A DNA stretch of 64,000 nt from Ruminococcus flavefaciens (GTDB lineage: Bacteria > Bacillota > Clostridia > Oscillospirales > Ruminococcaceae). The notes under the pieces were generated by a model. It worked only from the letters and a program-made list of their open reading frames with translations. It was not told the origin of the DNA and searched no databases. Location of the stretch: NCBI GenBank assembly GCA_023667045.1, contig JAMPAU010000004.1:80589-144588 (forward strand), written 5' to 3'. Both the position numbers and the translations under genes were made by a program. Numbering within the stretch: position 1 is the stretch's first letter; each line of letters begins with the position of its first letter. Of the stretch, positions 44,001-51,047 are shown piece by piece.

Positions 44001-44609
44001 TTGACTGTCGATTCTAAACTTTATGCCGGAGGTGACGGTAAAATTTCAGCGTTATTAAATCCATACGAACAGAACATGACATTTGATATATCGGGCGAAA
44101 ATGTCAATGAACTTATTGCAGGCTGTTCGGAGTCCAAAGAAAAACTGGAAAAACTTTATAATATGTTTAAAGACAGCGTGTTTGCGGTAGCTTTTGGTAT
44201 CACATCAGACTATCATCTTGCTGAAGACTGCGTTACCGAAACTTTCGTGAGGCTTACACAGGTAAAGCGTTTTTCCGCAAAAAAAGGAGACGGCAAAGGG
44301 TTTATTCTTACTATTGCACGCAACGTTGCACTGGAGCTTCGCCGGAGATACAAGAGAGAAAAAGAAAGCAATGATATTTATATCCAGAGCTACGGCGAGG
44401 CGGACAAGACTGTTGAAAACAGTATTTATATAAATCAGCTCCTTGAGCATCTCAATGATAAACAACGTCAAGTTGTTGTGCTGAAATGCTGTTCGGAGCT
44501 TACATTCAAGGAAATAGCAAAAATCATGAAATGTCCCGAAACTACGGTTAAATCAAGGTACAAAAAAGCTATTGCTATCTTACAGGAAAAGGCAGGTGCT
44601 GACAAGTGA
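44001..44609 (+). CDS. ECF-type RNA polymerase sigma factor
   Basis: The 202-residue protein has a sigma2 region (about 45-112: DYHLAEDCVTETFVRLTQV and FILTIARNVALELRRRY) and a sigma4 helix-turn-helix (about 145-198: LNDKQRQVVVLKCC, TFKEIAKIMKCPETTVKSRY). An N-terminal extension of about 40 residues is unusual. The start is a TTG with AAAGGAGTGA eight bases upstream. The next gene overlaps it by four bases and encodes a membrane protein placed like an anti-sigma factor. Confidence 0.9.
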   Translation: MTVDSKLYAGGDGKISALLNPYEQNMTFDISGENVNELIAGCSESKEKLEKLYNMFKDSVFAVAFGITSDYHLAEDCVTETFVRLTQVKRFSAKKGDGKGFILTIARNVALELRRRYKREKESNDIYIQSYGEADKTVENSIYINQLLEHLNDKQRQVVVLKCCSELTFKEIAKIMKCPETTVKSRYKKAIAILQEKAGADK

Positions 44610-46030
44610 AGAATAATAATCTTGACGGAAATCAGGAATTTGAAAAGTTACTGAAAGACAAAATGAATGAACTTTCTTCGTCTGTGGATTGCTTTGACAG
44701 GATTTCCGCAAAGGCTTTTCCTGAAAAAAATCCGGATTTTTCCGAAAGCGGATTCACCGTATGCGACCTTGAAAATGTAACCGGAAAATCTAAAAAGCCT
44801 ATGTTTCTGAAATGGACAGCGGTTGCGGTAGCCTGTGCGGTCTGTGCCGTAATCATACCGAAAACATCACTTCTGGAAAATCTGACTGCCAGTTTCGGAA
44901 AAAGTTCAAAGAAAATATATTCAAAGGTAATAGCCGAAATAAACTCTGAAACCTCACAGCACAGCTATAAAGTATATGATATGCCGGTTGACGACTATAT
45001 TAAATATGATAAGCTTGTAACTCCGCTGTACCCATGCCCTTTCAGCGACTGCGGAAAAGACAATATAAACGTTCGCATTTTCGTGAGGACATATGACGGT
45101 ATTCCTACCAATCAGATTTATGCCGTTGAGTATGCCGGAGATTACACGGAATCCAACTTCATAGCGGTTGCCGACACAAAGGCGAAATTTACCGATGAGG
45201 AACTGGAAAACCTTGACGAAATATATTATACCCCCGACGATACAGAGGTAAGCCTTGCCGTTATGACAAACTTCACTCCGGCGTTTACTGCTGAATCTTT
45301 CATGACAGACAGAAATGAAAATAATGTCTCTCTTGCTTCTTTTGAGTATGAAAGTATTTTCAAGTCAGATGACGAAAAAATATATTATTACCCGTCACAG
45401 ATTATTTATTACGGCAACAGTACTGACGAACCCCCCGAAACTTACTATTATGATATAAATAACGTTCCCGATACGGACGGCACATGGAAAAATACAGTCT
45501 GTTTCGACGGATTTTCGTCTATGCCAGAAGAAAGCAAGTCGCTTTTTGTCAGAACTCCTTTATTTGAAAGAGAAACTTCTCTGTCAGATACTACTGCATA
45601 CGGCTATGTGACTGCTGAATCGTACACGGACTATGAAAAGAAAGAAGACGAAGGCAATCAGATAAATTTCTATTCGCTTGCACTTCAGAGTTACGGCGAG
45701 GAGACTATCAGCACAATGGCAGTCCCTTATGATAATCAGATACGCAGAACTATAAAAATGTATTTTTCAAAGTCCGGACTGATGTTTTCAAGCGATTCAG
45801 ATTCAGCTATAGTTTTATCAGAAGAAAACTCAGATACAAAAGTTGTTGTAAGTTTTTATAATGAAGGCTGTCATGACTTGCTGTCAGAAGAAGAACAGGC
45901 GGAACTTTTTGAAATGCTGGAAGAAAGAGAACATAAAAAGATACAGACAGAACATGAAGAAGCAACAGTCCCCGAAATTGACCCGGAAGATGCGACCAAT
46001 ATTGTGAAACATTATGACTACAGGTTTTAG
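44606..46030 (+). CDS. Membrane protein, probable anti-sigma partner
   Basis: The 474-residue protein has a cytoplasmic segment (1-72) that should bind the sigma factor, one membrane helix (about 73-92) and a large extracellular region of nearly 380 residues rich in Asp, Glu, Tyr and Thr. No enzymatic or zinc anti-sigma motif is visible, so the role comes from topology and translational coupling: its GTG start overlaps the sigma stop as GTGA. The outer domain may sense an envelope signal. A strong terminator ends this two-gene operon. Confidence 0.7.
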   Translation: MKNNNLDGNQEFEKLLKDKMNELSSSVDCFDRISAKAFPEKNPDFSESGFTVCDLENVTGKSKKPMFLKWTAVAVACAVCAVIIPKTSLLENLTASFGKSSKKIYSKVIAEINSETSQHSYKVYDMPVDDYIKYDKLVTPLYPCPFSDCGKDNINVRIFVRTYDGIPTNQIYAVEYAGDYTESNFIAVADTKAKFTDEELENLDEIYYTPDDTEVSLAVMTNFTPAFTAESFMTDRNENNVSLASFEYESIFKSDDEKIYYYPSQIIYYGNSTDEPPETYYYDINNVPDTDGTWKNTVCFDGFSSMPEESKSLFVRTPLFERETSLSDTTAYGYVTAESYTDYEKKEDEGNQINFYSLALQSYGEETISTMAVPYDNQIRRTIKMYFSKSGLMFSSDSDSAIVLSEENSDTKVVVSFYNEGCHDLLSEEEQAELFEMLEEREHKKIQTEHEEATVPEIDPEDATNIVKHYDYRF

Positions 46031-46080
46031 GTGAATCCGCATTTACAGATAAACAAAAGAAAGTATAAATAAAATAAATT

Positions 46081-46112
46081 CCCCGAACTGTAATAAGTTC
46101 GGGGGATTTTTA
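46081..46112. terminator. Terminator between convergent anti-sigma-like and thrE-like genes
   Basis: CCCCGAACT (46081-46089) and AGTTCGGGG (46096-46104) form a 9-bp stem followed by GATTTTT on the plus strand. It also lies three bases beyond the stop of the leftward gene. Confidence 0.88.
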
Positions 46113-46114
46113 TA

Positions 46115-47410
46115 TCAACTGCTTTTTCTGAAATTTTTGTCTGTGAGTATTCTTGCAAAGATAAGTCCCAGCGGAAGCGATACTACTATGAATAGGGCTT
46201 TTGTCAGCCATAAAGCACCGGTCTGTATTTCGTTGAGGGCTATGTAATATACTCCCTTATACATAAACATTCCGGGAATCATTATTACTATTGACGGCAC
46301 GGTGAGGGTTATTCTCGGATAGCCTACTTTCTTTTTCAAGGCAGATGCAAGCAGTCCGGCACACAAAGCCCCGATAAATGCCGATAAGCTGACAGGTATT
46401 GAGGTAAAGTCTATGAGTTCAAGACGGAGAGTATTTACAATCATGCCTATTATTCCGGCTGTGAGTGCCATTTTGCGTGGACTGTTGAACATAAGTGAAA
46501 AGCCGTATACTCCGCAGAAACTTGTTACAAGCCTTAATGCGAGCTTTAACAGTGGGCTGAGTTCCATTTCAACAAACTCCGACGGGTGAAAACTGAATAT
46601 AGTTGCTGTCACCCAGCCTGTTAGGGTAGCCATACCGATTATCAGAATAGCATATGTTATACGCTCCAGTCCGGAACGCAAATCAAGTTTAGCGAGGTCT
46701 ATTCCACCGGTGATGAGAGGAAATCCCGGTATCACGAAAAGCATAGAGCATATATATCCTGCCTGATGTACGCTTGAAACTCCCATGACTAATTCAGCAA
46801 GTCCGAGACATATCATATACACAGAACAGGCAACAGCTACTCCGGCAGTGACGTTTGCGAGGAGAGTTATGTGTTTTTCGAGTAGTTTTTTACGGACAAA
46901 GTTTCCCACACCTGCTCCGAAAAATGCACATATCATCTCAACCGCTCCTCCGCCTAAAAGAAACGTAAAAGCACAACAGGCAAATGCAGAGGCAAGCCCT
47001 AAAGTAACTGCATTATAGTTGGGGGGCATTTCTTGAAACTTATCAAGTATGCGGTGAAACTGCTCAACGGAATATCTTCCAGCTCTGTCATTGAATCCGT
47101 CGGTAAATTCTTCAAGATAGTTGAGACGGTCGGTGTTTACTCCGGTAGTATTTATAGAAATAGCGTTGGTGTATGTCTCGCCGTTTTCGATACAGGTATA
47201 TGCTATTGCGAGAAGACCTATATCTGCGGTACAGGTTATTCCTAAAGCACGGGCTATTTTATTCATGGAAGCCCTTACTCTCCACGCTCCTGTGCCTACT
47301 GACAACATCATCAGACCTACACGCCCGACAAGCGTTGCTTTTTCTTTCAGTGATGCGTTTATTGCAGGGGTATCTTCGTTTTCGACAATTTCGTGCCAAG
47401 CTATCGGCAT
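46115..47410 (-). CDS. ThrE-type threonine/serine exporter
   Basis: The 431 residues combine the DUF1212 half (VGLMMLSVGTGAWRVRASMN, then GITCTADIGLLAI) with the multispanning DUF3815 half (about 300-425), as in Corynebacterium ThrE. About ten membrane segments are present. ThrE exports threonine and serine; the substrate here is inferred. The ATG at 47410 has no ribosome binding site. AGGAG (47448-47444) lies directly after a CRISPR-like repeat, nine bases before an in-frame CTG at 47434, so the true start may be that CTG. Confidence 0.85.
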   Translation of the reverse strand: MPIAWHEIVENEDTPAINASLKEKATLVGRVGLMMLSVGTGAWRVRASMNKIARALGITCTADIGLLAIAYTCIENGETYTNAISINTTGVNTDRLNYLEEFTDGFNDRAGRYSVEQFHRILDKFQEMPPNYNAVTLGLASAFACCAFTFLLGGGAVEMICAFFGAGVGNFVRKKLLEKHITLLANVTAGVAVACSVYMICLGLAELVMGVSSVHQAGYICSMLFVIPGFPLITGGIDLAKLDLRSGLERITYAILIIGMATLTGWVTATIFSFHPSEFVEMELSPLLKLALRLVTSFCGVYGFSLMFNSPRKMALTAGIIGMIVNTLRLELIDFTSIPVSLSAFIGALCAGLLASALKKKVGYPRITLTVPSIVIMIPGMFMYKGVYYIALNEIQTGALWLTKALFIVVSLPLGLIFARILTDKNFRKSS

Positions 47411-47451
47411 ATGCTGTTTTCTAAACTGGCTCAGGGTTATCGTCTCCTCAT

Positions 47452-47522
47452 GTCACCCCCGCTTATGCAGGGAAAATTCTTTTGTGGAGGGAGGGTCACC
47501 CCCGCTTATGCGGGGAAAATAC
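47452..47522 (-). CRISPR. Two type I-E-like repeats in the thrE-like 5' leader
   Basis: Repeats at 47452-47479 (one stem base changed) and 47495-47522 match those at 41153. They are spaced by only 15 bp, so this is not a regular array. The 15-bp inter-repeat segment (47480-47494) is complementary, with a two-base bulge, to 47541-47557 in the leader, so the RNA should form a long helix enclosing the first hairpin. Confidence 0.5.
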
Positions 47523-47559
47523 TAAAAAGACCCTTTAAAACCTCCCTTGCCACAAAATC

Positions 47560-47588
47560 AGTATAGCATAAATACTCAGCTTTGTCAA
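47560..47588 (-). promoter_or_regulatory. Promoter of the repeat-thrE module
   Basis: Minus-strand TTGACA (47588-47583), 17 bp, TATACT (47565-47560), identical in boxes and spacing to the modules at 41262 and 49702. The -10 to repeat distance is 38 bp. Confidence 0.8.
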
Positions 47589-47613
47589 GACTTTTTAGGG
47601 ACATTATTGTATA

Positions 47614-48378
47614 TTATGACAAATCAGCTTTCATTTTTGCCTTGAAAACCAATGAGGAAAGCATTATAACAACCACTGAGCAGGCTGTTGCCGTAATCAT
47701 AGGCACGGCGAAATTATCAAAGTTCATTGCAATGGCAAGGCGTGCTGTTTTTGTGCAGTAGTAAAAGGGCAGACATTTGGAGATTTTAAGCATTGCACCT
47801 CCGGCGTTTTCTGCGTCAAACCATATTCCCCCTAAAAACGACGCAAGCGATATTATTATTGAACTCATAGCCGGTGCGGACTTGTCACTGAAAAGCGAAC
47901 CAAAAAGCAGTCCGAAACCTATAAACATCAGTGCCGACGGTATAAGGATTATCACTGACAGCAGTATTCCGGCTATGCTTATTTCCACTCCTGCAATAAC
48001 CGATATTATCAGCGAAACAACAGCCGTTATTATATTCTGTACAACTGAAAGTGCTGTCATCGGGAGAATATACCCCAGTACGAAATCAGCGGTTGTCATT
48101 GGTGTGGCGTACATTCTTACAAGAAAAGCTCCTGCACGGTCTTTAGATACGGTGATAGCTGTGAAAAGCATTATAAACATCTGCCCGAAAACTGCTATAC
48201 CGCCGTACAGATTGTCTATTCTGAAAATGGTCATTCCCGATTCAGCCGGAATACTTTCATTCACGAAAGTCATTATCACAAGCATGACAAGAGGAAATCC
48301 CAGACAGAATATATAGCTGAGGGGTTCTCTTAAAATCTCTTTTATGTTTCGTGCCGAAAAGGCTTTTATTCTGTTCAT
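47614..48378 (-). CDS. ABC-2 type transporter permease
   Basis: The 254-residue integral membrane protein has about six helices (for example FCLGFPLVMLVIMTF, MFIMLFTAITVS and IIISLASFLGGIWF) in ABC-2 order. It overlaps the ATPase gene by four bases. Such permeases export antibiotics, lipids or peptides; the substrate is not evident. Confidence 0.88.
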   Translation of the reverse strand: MNRIKAFSARNIKEILREPLSYIFCLGFPLVMLVIMTFVNESIPAESGMTIFRIDNLYGGIAVFGQMFIMLFTAITVSKDRAGAFLVRMYATPMTTADFVLGYILPMTALSVVQNIITAVVSLIISVIAGVEISIAGILLSVIILIPSALMFIGFGLLFGSLFSDKSAPAMSSIIISLASFLGGIWFDAENAGGAMLKISKCLPFYYCTKTARLAIAMNFDNFAVPMITATACSVVVIMLSSLVFKAKMKADLS

Positions 48379-49085
48379 GCTCTGCTCCTTTCGGCTATTG
48401 CGACAAAGGCGTTTTCAAGACCTTTCTGACCGGATATTTTTTCAAGTTCGGCAAGAGTACCGCACGCTGTTATTTTTCCGTCAATCATAATCGCTATGCG
48501 GTCGGAAAGTGTCTCTGCTTCTTCCATGTAGTGAGTAGTGAGGACTATAGTTATTTTGCCTTTTAGCGATTCAATGGCTTTCCAGAGTTCACGGCGTGCG
48601 AGAACGTCTAAAGCAACCGTCGGCTCATCAAGAAAAAGCACTTCCGGCTGTGAGATGAGAGCCATAGCAATGGAAAGCTTGCGTTGCCAGCCCCCCGAAA
48701 GTGTCTTTGCACGGGAGTTTTCTGTTTCCTGCATATTGAAAAGTTTAATCATATCGTCTGCACGTGACTTGTCTGTGCCGTAAACCTGTGCCATAAATTC
48801 AAGGTTTTCACGGACTGTGAGGTTTTCGGCTACAGAGGTTTCCTGCGGAGATATTCCTATTATGGACTTTACCTTGTTTTTTTCAGTGATACAGCTGTAA
48901 CCGCCTATAAAAGCCTCTCCAGAAGTCGCCTCAGAAAGACATGAAAGCATACGTATAGCAGTGGTTTTTCCTGCACCGTTTACGCCGAGCAGTGCGAAAA
49001 GTTCACCTTTTTTCACAGAGAGGTCGAGACAGTCAACCGCCGTTTTACTGCCGTATTTTTTAGTAAGTTTTTTTGTTTCAATCAT
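48375..49085 (-). CDS. ABC transporter ATP-binding protein
   Basis: The 236 residues show Walker A (GVNGAGKTT), the Q-loop (ISPQETSVAENLT), the signature (LSGGWQRKLSIAMAL), Walker B (VLFLDEPTVALD) and the switch histidine (TTHYMEEA). It powers the permease encoded directly downstream. It belongs to the DrrA/CcmA-like exporter group. Confidence 0.94.
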   Translation of the reverse strand: MIETKKLTKKYGSKTAVDCLDLSVKKGELFALLGVNGAGKTTAIRMLSCLSEATSGEAFIGGYSCITEKNKVKSIIGISPQETSVAENLTVRENLEFMAQVYGTDKSRADDMIKLFNMQETENSRAKTLSGGWQRKLSIAMALISQPEVLFLDEPTVALDVLARRELWKAIESLKGKITIVLTTHYMEEAETLSDRIAIMIDGKITACGTLAELEKISGQKGLENAFVAIAERSRA

Positions 49086-49100
49086 ATTTTACTCCTGTCT

Positions 49101-49484
49101 TTATTTAAGCTGACCTGCATTGAAAAGAGCTATTCCTTTTTCCTCGTCGCCGAGTACCACAAGAGCGTCGCCCTGCTTTATATTGAAAACCCTGCGACAT
49201 TCAGCCGGAAGTGTAATCTGCCCTTTGTCATTGACTGTAGCCACCCCGAAAACGTGCTTGCCGTCTCCGGTATGACTTTCATTATCCATATCACGCACAA
49301 GCATATCTACTGTTGTGCCGTACAGGTCGGCGAGCTTTATACAGCTTTCAATATCGGGGAGAGTTTCGCCACGTTCCCATTTGGCTACCGCCTGTCGTGA
49401 AACGCCTAACTTTCCGGCTATTTCCTCCTGCGTGAAATTTCCTTGCTTGCGGTATATTTTGAGCTTGTTAAATTGTATTCCCAT
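49101..49484 (-). CDS. XRE-type regulator with C-terminal AbrB-like domain
   Basis: The 127-residue protein joins an XRE helix-turn-helix (1-65: FTQEEIAGKLGVSRQAVAKW) to a SpoVT/AbrB-like swapped-hairpin domain (about 78-125: VNDKGQITLPAECRRVFNI). The two domains could bind DNA together or one may only dimerise. It is first in the operon with the ABC exporter, 15 bases upstream of the ATPase gene, so it probably regulates that exporter. GGTGA precedes the ATG. Confidence 0.88.
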   Translation of the reverse strand: MGIQFNKLKIYRKQGNFTQEEIAGKLGVSRQAVAKWERGETLPDIESCIKLADLYGTTVDMLVRDMDNESHTGDGKHVFGVATVNDKGQITLPAECRRVFNIKQGDALVVLGDEEKGIALFNAGQLK

Positions 49485-49501
49485 ATTTTCACCTCATATC
49501 A

Positions 49502-49530
49502 ATTATACTGTCTCCGGAATGTTATGTCAA
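49502..49530 (-). promoter_or_regulatory. Promoter of the XRE-ABC operon
   Basis: Minus-strand TTGACA (49530-49525), 17 bp, TATAAT (49507-49502), only about 18 bp before the coding start, giving a very short leader. Confidence 0.8.
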
Positions 49531-49609
49531 CCAACCAAATGCAACATTTATGTTAATTTAGGTAGCATTTTCTGAAAATGTAAAATTACCGTTTTCTAAT
49601 TGTGCATTG

Positions 49610-49695
49610 AAAAATCCCCCTAAAACTTTCATTTTAGGAGGACAGCCCCGCTTATGCGGGGAAATACTAAAAAGACCTTTTCAATAGCTTTTGAC
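49610..49695 (-). ncRNA. Candidate ~86-nt RNA carrying one CRISPR-like repeat
   Basis: From the promoter at 49730-49702, transcription should start near 49695. The RNA holds the repeat hairpin CCCCGC-N4-GCGGGG (49661-49646) and, directly after it, an 11-bp stem (49642-49632 with 49625-49615) followed by five U: a strong terminator. No open frame lies in between. The segment before the repeat matches the thrE-like leader (AAAGG...TCTTTTTAGTATTT). This looks like a free-standing small RNA, not an mRNA leader. Confidence 0.55.
49641..49667 (-). repeat. Single type I-E-like CRISPR repeat
   Basis: One 27-bp copy of the repeat found at 41153 and 47452, with the stem intact, one A missing from the AAAATAC flank and GACAG in place of GTCAC on the other side. 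It lies in the candidate small RNA. Confidence 0.65.
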
Positions 49696-49701
49696 AAAAA
49701 C

Positions 49702-49730
49702 AGTATATCATAAAAATTTTCTTTTGTCAA
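49702..49730 (-). promoter_or_regulatory. Promoter of the candidate repeat RNA
   Basis: Minus-strand TTGACA (49730-49725), 17 bp, TATACT (49707-49702). It is the third member of the promoter family. The -10 to repeat distance is 35 bp. Confidence 0.8.
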
Positions 49731-49782
49731 TTGGCTTATTCAACTTCTTTGGTGAATATGGAATGGCTGAAAAATAAACTTG

Positions 49783-51033
49783 TCAGAAATATTCCGCTGT
49801 CTTTATATACAGAGCCTTAGCTGAATCTTCCGGAGTGGATTTTTCATAGAGAACGTCGTTGCAGGCTGAAAAGAAATCGTCTATAAGGTCGTTGTTTTCG
49901 AGTACCGGAGAGAGTTCACCAAGCTGGCAGTCGTCCATTTTCTGAGACGCCTCATACTGTATGCCGTAAAGCTGATAGTTCTTTTCAAGGGTCTTTTTTG
50001 CAGTACGGCTCAGAGGTATGCCTTTTTCCACGCCTTGAAGTTCAGCCACTTCCGAACTGTTCATTAAGAAGTCAAGCAGTAATCCGGCTTCTTCTGGGTG
50101 TACGGTATTTTTGCTGACGGCGTACATGGTAGCAGGTTTTGCATACCAGCCCTCGCCGATATTGTTTCCGTCAAGGGTTGTGTAGTCGGCTGTTATTATG
50201 TTGATACCGTCTTCAATCATACTGCCGAAATAGTTTGTTGCGTCGCTCACCCACGCTATAGAACCGGCATAGGTTTCTTTGGCTATTTCCTTGCTGTCGT
50301 AGTATTCAAGCTGAGGGATTACGCATTTATCGACGAGTTCGTTGTAAAATTCTATCATATTCTGAAAGTCTTCCGCTTTAAAGTTCAGCTTGTTGTTTTC
50401 GATAATCTTCTTGCCGGTAACTTGTTCAGTGTGGGCGATAAGATAAAGCCATATTGACTTAGAAGCACCGCTCATGGGGTATATGCCGTCTTTTTTCATC
50501 ACTTCAGCGGACTTGAAAAGGTCGTCCCATGTCTGCGGAGTATCAAGACCGTATCTGTCATAAACGTCTTGGTTTATATAAACCGTTTCGGCATTCATGG
50601 CAATTGGTATGGCATTTAGGCGGTCGTTTTTTATGCCGTATTCAAGAAAGTCCTCTGAAAAATTAGAGAGGTTAAAATTATCCAGTTCATTTATATCATA
50701 GTAGCCTTCGCCGTCCTCTGAGTACTGGGAGAGCCAGCTGAAATTTATCTGCATAACGTCTGCTTCAGTATTTGAACGCATCTGTATTTTACTGCGTTCT
50801 TCATATCCCGACCACTCGGAATAGCTACAGTTTACTTTTATATTCGGATATTTTTCTTCAAAAAGCTCAACCGCCTGTATCGTGTACTTGTTTCTTGCGT
50901 CAGTACCCCACCATGAGAGGTTTATCTGTACCTGTTTATTCTGCTGAGTAACAACAGGCTCACTGCTGCATGAGGACGAGACAAGCAGTGCGATACTTCC
51001 GGTCAATGCAAGTATTCTGCTGAAAGTTTTCAT
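49783..51033 (-). CDS. Family 1 extracellular solute-binding lipoprotein
   Basis: The 416 residues begin with a lipoprotein signal (LLVSSSC, lipidated Cys22) and show the family 1 binding-protein fold (AVELFEEKYPNIKVN, AIPIAMNAETVYINQDVY and TWDDLFKSAEVM), as for sugar-binding proteins. No permease or ATPase gene accompanies it. The gene starts 14 bases after a membrane GGDEF-like receptor, so it may deliver a ligand signal to that receptor rather than feed a transporter. Confidence 0.9.
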   Translation of the reverse strand: MKTFSRILALTGSIALLVSSSCSSEPVVTQQNKQVQINLSWWGTDARNKYTIQAVELFEEKYPNIKVNCSYSEWSGYEERSKIQMRSNTEADVMQINFSWLSQYSEDGEGYYDINELDNFNLSNFSEDFLEYGIKNDRLNAIPIAMNAETVYINQDVYDRYGLDTPQTWDDLFKSAEVMKKDGIYPMSGASKSIWLYLIAHTEQVTGKKIIENNKLNFKAEDFQNMIEFYNELVDKCVIPQLEYYDSKEIAKETYAGSIAWVSDATNYFGSMIEDGINIITADYTTLDGNNIGEGWYAKPATMYAVSKNTVHPEEAGLLLDFLMNSSEVAELQGVEKGIPLSRTAKKTLEKNYQLYGIQYEASQKMDDCQLGELSPVLENNDLIDDFFSACNDVLYEKSTPEDSAKALYIKTAEYF

Positions 51034-51047
51034 TCCGCATACCTCCT

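Noticed and set aside
41153-49667. A genuine multi-spacer CRISPR array
   Set aside because: Only five repeats at three sites several kilobases apart, one pair at 61-bp and one at 43-bp spacing, and no cas genes in the window. Reported as orphan repeat modules instead.
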